Made by a program: the position numbers and the translations under genes | Source of the DNA: Deltaproteobacteria bacterium | Lineage (GTDB): Bacteria; Desulfobacterota; Syntrophia; Syntrophales; Smithellaceae | Reading direction: 5' to 3' | Length of the DNA: 57,101 nucleotides | NCBI GenBank assembly: GCA_025361065.1 | Contig: JANYAY010000073.1 | Location: 1 to 57,101, forward strand | Shown: piece by piece, positions 1-6,904 of the stretch | How the letters are laid out: each line of letters starts with the position of its first letter | How positions within the stretch are numbered: position 1 is the stretch's first letter | The notes under the pieces: generated by a model | What the model was told of the DNA's origin: nothing | What the model saw: only the letters and a program-made list of their open reading frames with translations | Database searches by the model: none

Positions 1-15
1 CGCTCGCCAAAATCG

Positions 16-56
16 AAGTAAAGGGGCTTCCGGCTACGCCTTCAGCCCCTTTACTT
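16..56. repeat. perfect 13-bp inverted repeat (hairpin)
   Basis: AAGTAAAGGGGCT at 16-28 is perfectly complementary to AGCCCCTTTACTT at 44-56, around a 15-base loop. There is no T-tract after it on the plus strand. It could be a gene-end hairpin from the gene beyond the left edge. Its style (GC-rich loop with a 'GGCTACGCC' core) recalls the attC hairpins near 54 kb, but no RYYYAAC or GTTRRRY core is visible, so attC is not claimed. Confidence 0.5.
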
Positions 57-204
57 AAGCATAGTAAAAGCGGACATATCATGTGCTACAAAATAGGACT
101 TTTCTATTTGCTCCTAACATAAAAATAACTGCATAAAAATAACTGCAATTTTCTTGACACTAAAGCCGTGGCTCCCTATACTGAATCAACTTTGCCCTGA
201 TGTT

Positions 205-285
205 TTAATCCCGCTAGCGCGGGACGAGCGTTAATTCTTCTCAGCGAGCTCGTGACGTGATTGATCAACCTGAGAAATACAATAC
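205..285. repeat. interspersed repeat family R1, copy 1
   Basis: The core reads TTAATCCCGC, a short palindromic loop, GCGGGACGAG, then TTAATTCT. It is followed by CAGCGAGCTCG and a GTGATTGAT-like tail. Core and tail both recur at 10231-10345, and the core alone at 30539-30571. The CCCGC/GCGGG arms form a small hairpin. No coding frame crosses it. Confidence 0.6.
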
Positions 286-312
286 TCCTGTATGAGTAAA
301 TCCGGAGCATAT

Positions 313-414
313 ATGAATGATATAGTCAATAAGCTTAAAGGCCGCGGAGGGCTGATTTTCTTGGCAGTGGCTGTTGTTATTGAGCGTGTCTATATTTTCG
401 TACGCGGTAAATAG
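313..414 (+). CDS. possible 33-residue single-span membrane peptide
   Basis: A short open frame starts at an ATG with a GGAG six bases upstream and runs 33 codons to TAG. The product has a basic N-terminus (NKLKGRGG) followed by one hydrophobic stretch (LIFLAVAVVIERVYIFVRGK), which would make a one-pass membrane peptide. I do not recognise the family. It lies between a copy of repeat R1 and the ECF-like cluster and is too short to be convincing from composition alone. It could be a chance frame or the remnant of a larger gene. Confidence 0.3.
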   Translation: MNDIVNKLKGRGGLIFLAVAVVIERVYIFVRGK

Positions 415-1170
415 GCTTCTTAGGCGACAAGACGGACGAAGAACTAATTAAAAGATAAAATGGTGAATGTTGGCGATAGTGAAAATGTGACTGGTCCTGA
501 TTTCCTGTTCAATCTTGATAAATAGGTTCAGACTTCAAATACTAACAGGCATAATTGCTAATCTGATTAATTTATTGAATTCTAGATGAAAGGTGAGAAC
601 GCAAAGAGGAGGTTGTTGTAAATCGTTCTTTTCTCTTGACAAGAAAAATAGAGAGACTCCCCATCTCGTCCTGGTTCTATCATAAAAAATATTATGACAA
701 CCAACTGATTGTTTTTCTTGCATTTTGTTTCTGATGCTGTATTATTCGTAATGTATTCGCCGGCGAGTAAATCGAAGATAACCCATGCTAAGCGGATTCA
801 TGCGCTGGCAGAATAAATATGGAATAGCCATGCAACCGATGCCCCATCGGTTGACGTGATCTTTGAATAGAATGTATTGAAGATGATGTCGTCTGTTACC
901 GTAATTGAAAATGGAATGGGCATACCTTTCGTAGATGTATCTGAACTTTTTCAAAGAATCGATGGGGTCACGGAAATAACCAGGGGAGGCAACCCAAAAG
1001 GGCGATTCTCGCATGGGGAGGATGGAAGAAGTCAAATCTTAACCTTTGGACTATTGAGAATCAGTTCTCCATTTGATAGGAGATGGATTAAGTCTGCAGC
1101 CAATTAATTACAGCCGGTGGACAGCGGGACGTTTGACGGCAGAGGTTTTATCGAAAAAGGAGAAACATGA
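415..1170. other. region without a supported gene
   Basis: Open frames here (minus 535-723 and 742-1035, plus 877-1107) lack good ribosome sites and recognisable motifs. A 9-bp inverted repeat (CAACCGATG/CATCGGTTG) lies near 834-854. AAGGAG at 1157-1162 is the ribosome site of the next gene. The region may hold decayed sequence, since no 5' part of the MFS gene truncated at 6514 is seen here. Confidence 0.5.
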
Positions 1171-1749
1171 ATGAATGGACAACTTTTCTGTGTTATAGTT
1201 GGATTGTGCGCATTTATCGTAGCCTTTGTCCTTGGCACGGCAGCAACATTTACTACAGGGATTCCGCTTGTTGGGGGATTGTTTAACGGTGTATTGACCT
1301 CAATGATCTTGACCATAGGGATGCTTGGAACTAGAAATAAATATAAATGGTCCGGCACCGTAATGTGGTTTGTATTTTCAACCGCCGCAATTTTTACTAC
1401 AACGCTCGGCCCGCCGGGTGTTTACAAACTGCTAATTGGAGTGGCGGCGGGCTTAACGTGGGATCTTTTATATCGGGTATTTAAATACAGGCGTGTCGGG
1501 CTCTATTTAGGCGCGATAGCAGGCGGTCTGATTATTACAGGATTGTTAATTTTGATCTTACAGCTAATGATAAAAGGCTTTGCTACTTATTTATCAGCAG
1601 GCAGTGGTAACATTCATGTAAGCCTTGATCGGCTCATATCATATATTTACTTTCTCATACCAATGAATATAGTTGTAACTATTTGTGGTGTATTTTTGGG
1701 AGAAAAAGTGTTTGAAAAAAGGTTAAATGATATTCTAAAGGTTAATTGA
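1171..1749 (+). CDS. ECF-type transporter S-component-like membrane protein
   Basis: A 192-residue, very hydrophobic protein with about five to six membrane segments. A glycine-rich first pair of helices (GIPLVGGLFNGVLTS) and a last helix ending in GVFLGEKVFEKRL are typical of substrate-binding S components of energy-coupling-factor (ECF) importers, which bind a vitamin or metal and hand it to a T/A/A' module. The start is chosen because AAGGAG lies eight bases upstream; an ATG four bases earlier is out of frame. The next gene, a double ABC ATPase, starts one base after the stop, and a T-like membrane protein follows, so the trio fits a complete ECF module. The substrate is unknown and no riboswitch was recognised upstream. 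The S assignment is by topology and context. Confidence 0.6.
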   Translation: MNGQLFCVIVGLCAFIVAFVLGTAATFTTGIPLVGGLFNGVLTSMILTIGMLGTRNKYKWSGTVMWFVFSTAAIFTTTLGPPGVYKLLIGVAAGLTWDLLYRVFKYRRVGLYLGAIAGGLIITGLLILILQLMIKGFATYLSAGSGNIHVSLDRLISYIYFLIPMNIVVTICGVFLGEKVFEKRLNDILKVN

Positions 1750-1750
1750 C

Positions 1751-3022
1751 GTGCTTGAGATTGGACTTGGAAAAATAACGCTTGGGCGGGACGCTGTTCT
1801 TGAGATTGTATCTTCAGTTTTCGTGAGCCCCGGCGTTCGAAATCTGTATGTTGGCGCTAATGGCTCGGGGAAAACTTCCCTCTTTCGATATATCGCAGGT
1901 CAACTTAGGCCTCTACTTGATCAGTCGTCCGCACCTTGTATCCGCGTTAATGGCAAATTATTACAACCTTTGACAATGAGTGTCTGTGCTTTTGTTCCGC
2001 AATCACCTAATGATGGCCTGTTTGGTTTGCCGGTATGTGATGAGTTGGAAACAGCGTCTGATTCAGTTGATAATAATTTTTTACAGTCATTAATTGGATT
2101 GTTTGAACTTTCACCTCTTCTTTCACGCTTCAGTTACGAGTTGTCAGATGGGGAACGCATGAGAACTTCTATCGCTATTGCATTAGCGGCAAGAAGAAAT
2201 TGGCTTGTACTTGATGAATGGGCGACACATCTAGACTTAGTGTGGCAAAACAAGATATCGCAATATCTCACGCAGCAGGTCAAAAATGACGGGTGCGGAA
2301 CATTGGAGTTTGTAAACTCTGATCAACCTGAAATTCAAACCATGCGGCTTGATTTACAGCTTCATAATAAAAATAGCATTTCTAAATTGGCTGAGCGACC
2401 TGGACCTGAGGATATGGGGGTAGCATTTGGACGAAGCAGATCTTGTTTAAATGCTTTTGAGGTGAAGCATAGTGGGTGGCTTCGTCGTGGCACATTTCGT
2501 AAACGAGTTCAGCCCAAGGTTTTTAAATCAGGCAACTTAATTGCTGTTGTTGGTCGCAACGGTAGCGGGAAAACCACATATCTAAGACAACTATCCAATG
2601 TGCGTTGGTCAATAAGGGGCAATCCGAATGTTTCTCTTGTTCTCGCTGAACCTGGCTTGCAAATAATGGTAGATGATATAGAAAAAGTATTATCACAGGC
2701 GCAATGCGGCGCAGAATCCAGACGATACGTTTTAAATCAAATTATCTATACACAACCGTCTATCAGCACTGGTCTACTTAATTTTAGCCGACGGAAATTA
2801 CTAGGAGCCTTTCTTGCACTAAATAGTAAGGCACCTCTTATTGCAATCGACGAGTTTGCAGTGGGTCTTGATGAAACATCTTTAGACACGATGAGGGCAA
2901 TGATTGTATATTGTGTGCAAAGTTTACGGAAGTGCGTTATCGTTTCAGCATTTGATACACAGCATCTTGGGCTTTTGCCAGTTGATCAAATTATTGATCT
3001 TGATGTGGAGGGTGTGTGTTGA
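1751..3022 (+). CDS. fused double ABC ATPase (ECF A-A' like)
   Basis: A 423-residue protein with two ABC ATPase domains. Domain 1 has Walker A GANGSGKTS (about 35-43), a Q-loop in FVPQSPNDG (81-88), signature LSDGE (131-135) and Walker B WLVLDE (151-156) followed by HLD. Domain 2 has Walker A GRNGSGKTT (268-276) and Walker B LIAIDE (363-368), but its signature is degenerate (NFSRRK, about 344-349). One of the two composite ATP sites is therefore probably weak, as in many asymmetric exporters and importers. There are no membrane segments, so it must act with the membrane proteins on either side, most likely as the EcfA/EcfA' pair in one chain. The start is GTG, one base after the previous stop. 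It overlaps the next gene by seven bases, indicating translational coupling. Confidence 0.75.
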   Translation: MLEIGLGKITLGRDAVLEIVSSVFVSPGVRNLYVGANGSGKTSLFRYIAGQLRPLLDQSSAPCIRVNGKLLQPLTMSVCAFVPQSPNDGLFGLPVCDELETASDSVDNNFLQSLIGLFELSPLLSRFSYELSDGERMRTSIAIALAARRNWLVLDEWATHLDLVWQNKISQYLTQQVKNDGCGTLEFVNSDQPEIQTMRLDLQLHNKNSISKLAERPGPEDMGVAFGRSRSCLNAFEVKHSGWLRRGTFRKRVQPKVFKSGNLIAVVGRNGSGKTTYLRQLSNVRWSIRGNPNVSLVLAEPGLQIMVDDIEKVLSQAQCGAESRRYVLNQIIYTQPSISTGLLNFSRRKLLGAFLALNSKAPLIAIDEFAVGLDETSLDTMRAMIVYCVQSLRKCVIVSAFDTQHLGLLPVDQIIDLDVEGVC

Positions 3023-3681
3023 TTCGGGATTCGGGATTCGTAGGGTACGCCCTTATTGGACAGTGCATGCCATTTTTGCTAACAAGTCGCGCCAGTGTGC
3101 TAATATTTTTATTGATTAGTGGGTTTGTATTACTTGCACATCTTATGTCCTTGCGCATCTCAATGATTGTTAGCCGTAAGTATCTATTCTTCATTGAATT
3201 GATTCTATCGCTATTGGCGCTTATAGTTATTGTACTGAATTTTTCGCCAACATGGGCTGCCTTCTTAATGAGTTCTGCACTGGTCCTTATGTTGAGTGAT
3301 TGGGTTAATTTTAGAATACTGTGTGGCTGGTTTATTCCAAGGAAAAAACAGCCACTTCATACACAGCCAACTCTTCTTGAAAATTTCGCAATTGTAATTG
3401 CTAATGTAAGGCCCCTCATTTTTGATTTTAAAGATTCGCGTCGTTACTCACTTGGATGTGAAAGTGGTGGTTTTTTTTCAAACATGCTCGAAAGCGTTAT
3501 TAGCTTTTTTGTTCATATGTTCGGGTTGGGTGAGAGAATCACTCGAGTAGCTCATATAAGACGCTTCAGGCTTGGGAGCAATTGTTTAGTTACGCATAAC
3601 ATTGCGTGGTCTCACTTTGCATGGTTTGCAGATATTTGTTTGTTGACTCTACTTTTTTGTTACATTATAGGATTAATATGA
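3016..3681 (+). CDS. EcfT-like transmembrane protein
   Basis: A 221-residue protein with hydrophobic stretches near residues 18-45, 55-75, 80-95 and at the C-terminus, separated by a polar cytoplasmic segment. Near the end, AHIRRFRLG resembles the Ala-Arg-Gly-type coupling helices by which T components (CbiQ/EcfT) contact the ATPases, but it is not canonical. The GTG start overlaps the ATPase stop, and the gene's own stop overlaps the next ATG (ATGA). Position between an S-like protein plus double ATPase and two unknown genes suggests the T scaffold of an ECF importer. Similarity to CbiQ at 22.9-23.7 kb is not obvious by eye, so this is a context-based call. An unrelated membrane protein remains possible. 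Confidence 0.45.
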   Translation: MLIRDSGFVGYALIGQCMPFLLTSRASVLIFLLISGFVLLAHLMSLRISMIVSRKYLFFIELILSLLALIVIVLNFSPTWAAFLMSSALVLMLSDWVNFRILCGWFIPRKKQPLHTQPTLLENFAIVIANVRPLIFDFKDSRRYSLGCESGGFFSNMLESVISFFVHMFGLGERITRVAHIRRFRLGSNCLVTHNIAWSHFAWFADICLLTLLFCYIIGLI

Positions 3682-4694
3682 AAACAACAATGATTCAAAA
3701 AGAACAAACGCCCTTAGAGAGTTATGGCCTGTTACTCTTTCCCACATACCGCTTCGTTTTAAGTCCCAGTGGATTGTTTCGCCAATCCGGCGGCACATCA
3801 AACACAGGTCTTTTCGCGTATGCTTTAGAGGCTATTTGTAGATCGGAGCAGCTTTGGGAAACATTCGGTCCGCTTTCTGCTGAAAAGTTGTATTTAAGAA
3901 TTTTATCAGAAGCGATCTCTGAAAAAGAGAGCTCTCAATGGTGGCGTTGGGAGAAGAATCCATCGCGGGCGGACTATCTTTATCCCTTTGATTGGGATGA
4001 CCAATTTAAGGCAATGGATGGACTTCAAGCATATGCTAGCCTAAAGGCCGAAAGGGCATCCGAACTCCGGTTCCCCAGTGCGGCTGTGTTGACTCATCGC
4101 ATTTCCAAATCTCTTTATTCATCTTCTGAGCTTGGTGAAGACGTTAAGCTTAACACATCAAACAAAACCGCTCTTTTTATGTTTGATGAGAGTAAAGGGG
4201 CTAAGCTGGGTAATAAGGAAGATATTTTTGTTACGGCTGTTGTTCTGGAGTCGGCGGCAAGATATGGTCTATACGACAACTTAGGATTCAACGCAGTCGC
4301 GCTTGACTTATATAAAAGGTTACTATTTGCGGCAGAGGAAGGCCTGATGCGGCGGTTACCGTTTCACACACTTTCGCGATGCTATTTATCATGGGCTCAT
4401 TTTATTTATCTGCTCGACAGAATTAGTCTTAATCTTGGCGTAGAATCAAAACTTTATGATTTTACATATCTATACGCGCAGCATGTTACGACATCCGCCC
4501 CAACAGTTATTGAGCTGGCTAATGAAAGGCATGATGCTTATTTTCGCAAAGCATTAGGCATGCAAGCTTTTCACCGATCATCTGATAGTTGTTTAGATGA
4601 CACGATTGTATATAGACACAGACGTCTTGGTGATTATTATTCATCTCCTGTTTGGGATGATATACTTGCTCATAACTGCATACATGCCAGCTGA
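3678..4694 (+). CDS. unknown protein, possible alpha/alpha-toroid fold
   Basis: A 338-residue soluble protein I cannot assign. The start is the ATG in the ATGA overlap with the previous stop; an in-frame upstream start at 3606 would lie inside the previous gene. It is rich in Tyr, Trp and Leu helices. Residues about 101-116 read YPFDWDDQFKAMDGLQ, a 'P-x-D-x-DD-x-x-x-A-x-x-x-L' pattern like those in alpha/alpha-toroid proteins of the terpene-cyclase/prenyltransferase-repeat type. That is a by-eye resemblance only. There are no signal peptide or membrane segments. Tight coupling to ECF-like genes suggests it works with the transported compound or the transporter. Function unknown. Confidence 0.6.
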   Translation: MKTTMIQKEQTPLESYGLLLFPTYRFVLSPSGLFRQSGGTSNTGLFAYALEAICRSEQLWETFGPLSAEKLYLRILSEAISEKESSQWWRWEKNPSRADYLYPFDWDDQFKAMDGLQAYASLKAERASELRFPSAAVLTHRISKSLYSSSELGEDVKLNTSNKTALFMFDESKGAKLGNKEDIFVTAVVLESAARYGLYDNLGFNAVALDLYKRLLFAAEEGLMRRLPFHTLSRCYLSWAHFIYLLDRISLNLGVESKLYDFTYLYAQHVTTSAPTVIELANERHDAYFRKALGMQAFHRSSDSCLDDTIVYRHRRLGDYYSSPVWDDILAHNCIHAS

Positions 4695-4774
4695 AGAGCT
4701 AGATTTTTGAAAATACAACTTAAGGAACTTCCTACCCTTTTGTAGGACAGTTGCATTAATAGGAATATTATTAA
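4695..4774. promoter_or_regulatory. short spacer with small hairpin and ribosome site
   Basis: TCCTAC/GTAGGA forms a short hairpin (about 4729-4748) without a convincing T-tract. AGGA at 4761-4764 lies ten bases before the ATG at 4775, which is the likely authentic start of the next gene (see the frameshift entry). Confidence 0.3.
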
Positions 4775-4938
4775 ATGACAACAACTGATAAAAAACGAAG
4801 AAGAAAAAAAATCTAGGGAAATGGATATACCAGTGCGACAACGATGAAAAGTGCTGGAAGTCGTGGGATAAGTCCAGTGGTAAGTTTATAGCAGCTGGCG
4901 AACGTGCTGCACAGTTCCTTCATTTAATATTTGATTTC
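4775..4938 (+). other. out-of-frame 5' end of the AAA+ gene (A8 frameshift)
   Basis: An ATG at 4775 with AGGA ten bases upstream opens MTTDKKRRRKK and then hits TAG just after a run of eight A (4804-4811). If one A is added, or the ribosome slips -1 on A-AAA-AAA, the frame continues without a stop through 4812-4938 (NLGKWIYQCDNDEKCWK and onward) straight into the AAA+ frame. The 4939 TTG start is therefore probably not the true start. The alternatives are a homopolymer sequencing error, a real inactivating indel or programmed slippage; sequence alone cannot separate them. Confidence 0.6.
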
Positions 4939-6483
4939 TTGAATCCTCGACGGCAGGTGAAAAATCCTGTTTATGTGATCTTACAGATGCGGAAGTTCAC
5001 AGACTCTACTACTCGAGAAGAGGTCCTTGGTTCGCTTCTAACATTACAAACAATTCCACCTGAATTATTTGTAGAGGCGGATTCTTATAGAGCACTTGAT
5101 AGAACTATCGAAATTCTTACTCCAGCTCTCTATGTCGAAACAGATTACGATCAGGAGAAGGAAACGATACTTCTTAAGCATATGACGGGGTGGTCTAAGA
5201 AGGACGAATTGAAAAACAGGCAAGCTTTATTAGAATGTGATTGGAATATTGATGTTGTACTTTGCCTCCGTCAACTTGATGAGACTCTTGATAAAAATGG
5301 CACTGGGCGTCTTACTGCTTTTGTGGAACCTAAAAAACCGCCAACAGGTTATTCCACCATTGATGGCGTTTGGAAACCCGATGGCCCCGACGCTGAAAAG
5401 AATGGACGGGCAGCACTTGAATCTTGTGTGTGCATACCATGGGTACCGCCATGGATAAGATATTATGGAGCAAAAAACAAAAAATGTGTTTTATATCTTC
5501 TTAAAGGTGAAAACGCCAGATCTGCACTAATAAGCATATCTGATAAGGCATGGAGAAGAACCTCGGTAAGGAATATTTTACTGGCGGGAGGACCTGGCGC
5601 CGGCAAAGAAGTTGCTGCACTACTTATTCATGCTGGCCGAGCAAAAAATAATTTTAAAGCCATTTCTATTGGTGGTTCGTCTTGGAACAATATGGAAATT
5701 GCCTTTCTTGGCCAAGGACAACCCGGAAGTGCACGAACTCTCTTGACTGGTTTCGTTGAAGAGTCAAGAAATGGGACATTGCTTGTTGATGAGACGGATA
5801 AAGCTGATCGGTCCATCAGGGATGCGTTGCTGAGAGTTCTTGAAAGCGATGAATTTCATAGGCCACATAGTGGTGAAAGAGTCGATATTAGCGGACCATC
5901 AAGACCATTATTTGTATTTGCGGGTAGTGGTGAGGGGGCAGCTGTTGATAAACATAAAAAGAAAGAGAAGAAGCTTGATTATGAGGGAACGCGTGTCGAT
6001 AAGATGTCGAGAATAGCGAGAATGGAATTAGAATATCCACCAGATTTTTGGCAGCGCATGGATGTTAAAATAGAGTTAAAGCATCCATACAAAAACACGG
6101 ACCAAAACACGGACCCAAAAAGAGACGATGATGAATCAGTATTTGATACCTACGTTAAGTACTTTCTCAATCACGCGAGAGGATCATTACGACTTACAGA
6201 CTATTCGCCATTTATCTCAGATCGATTATTGTTTCTAACTCAAGATATTGTTGATTCACAAATTGGAAGTCAGTGGTGCAAATTTACAGCCGCCTTGCAG
6301 GATGCATTAAAAAAGAATACAGTAAAAACTGATCTGCCTAACCTACGAATAGTAAGAAGCGCGGCATCAATGCTTTTTGAGAAAATTTCTCATAAAGCTA
6401 TGTGTGGTGAACTTATGGATATAACCGACAAGAAGATAAAAAAGCTTGCTGAGGAAGCAGTAGACAACGTTAAAAATGGATAA
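4939..6483 (+). CDS. sigma54-activator-type AAA+ ATPase lacking GAFTGA
   Basis: 514 residues in the open frame as given (TTG start); the natural protein probably begins about 55 codons earlier. The N-terminal ~200 residues are unrecognised. The AAA+ core has Walker A GGPGAGKE (217-224), a helix pair ending ARTLLTGFVEESRNGT, Walker B LLVDE (281-285), a sensor region with FVFAGSGEG, and an FWQRMDVKIEL segment matching the arginine-finger region of bacterial enhancer-binding proteins. Where those proteins carry GAFTGA for sigma54 contact, this one has FLGQGQPGSA. There is no C-terminal HTH. It is therefore unlikely to be a normal sigma54 activator; a remodelling or signalling role for the neighbouring gene products is inferred. 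Codon use is AT-rich like the rest of the cluster. Confidence 0.65.
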   Translation: MNPRRQVKNPVYVILQMRKFTDSTTREEVLGSLLTLQTIPPELFVEADSYRALDRTIEILTPALYVETDYDQEKETILLKHMTGWSKKDELKNRQALLECDWNIDVVLCLRQLDETLDKNGTGRLTAFVEPKKPPTGYSTIDGVWKPDGPDAEKNGRAALESCVCIPWVPPWIRYYGAKNKKCVLYLLKGENARSALISISDKAWRRTSVRNILLAGGPGAGKEVAALLIHAGRAKNNFKAISIGGSSWNNMEIAFLGQGQPGSARTLLTGFVEESRNGTLLVDETDKADRSIRDALLRVLESDEFHRPHSGERVDISGPSRPLFVFAGSGEGAAVDKHKKKEKKLDYEGTRVDKMSRIARMELEYPPDFWQRMDVKIELKHPYKNTDQNTDPKRDDDESVFDTYVKYFLNHARGSLRLTDYSPFISDRLLFLTQDIVDSQIGSQWCKFTAALQDALKKNTVKTDLPNLRIVRSAASMLFEKISHKAMCGELMDITDKKIKKLAEEAVDNVKNG

Positions 6484-6513
6484 TACATTAACAGATTAGT
6501 CCATTTCTGCGGT

Positions 6514-6726
6514 TTGTGTTGGTCGGCTCAGCTTCTGTTACAGAAGGGAATGGATCCGGTAACGGCCGAGCACGGCGGGGCCGGCGTTATTTATAATGAA
6601 CTTCTGAGGCAGGCGTATATGCTGTCCTTTAATGATGTATTTTTTGTTCTGGCAATAATAATTCTCTGCATGCTGCCCTTCGTACTGTTTATCCGTCATG
6701 TTGATTATAGCGCCGTAAAGCCATGA
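6514..6726 (+). pseudogene. 3' stub of a DHA2/EmrB-type MFS efflux permease
   Basis: The frame encodes the C-terminal ~60 residues of a 14-helix drug:proton antiporter: a loop with GMDPVTAEHGGAGVIYNELLRQAYMLSFND, the last helix FVLAIIILCMLPFVLFI and a short RH tail. The nominal TTG start has no ribosome site and the rest of the gene is absent. The coding signal begins within about 30 bases of the end of the AAA+ gene. The efflux gene was evidently cut when the AT-rich cluster arrived or by a linked deletion. Base composition becomes more GC-rich here. Confidence 0.7.
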
Positions 6727-6904
6727 TATTTCTCAGCGCTCAGCGTTGAAATTTGTAAAAGCGTCCGGGCGCAAAGGCTTATGATCCGTCATGAGCCGGC
6801 GGGCGAAGTCGCAATGCCGCTTTTGCCTGTCAATAAAAGATTAAGTTGGGCCAGCTCTGCACTGCCGGGAAAAAGTCAAACAGAGATGCCCATCTGTCCT
6901 GGTA

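Noticed and set aside
16-56. attC site at the left edge
   Set aside because: The hairpin is perfect but lacks RYYYAAC/GTTRRRY cores.
877-1107. 76-codon plus frame and 97-codon minus frame overlapping it
   Set aside because: No ribosome site before either, and no motif that I recognise; kept only as part of the gene-poor stretch.
4939-6483. Calling the AAA+ protein a sigma54-dependent transcription activator
   Set aside because: The GAFTGA loop is replaced by FLGQGQPGSA and there is no C-terminal HTH; only the ATPase fold is supported.
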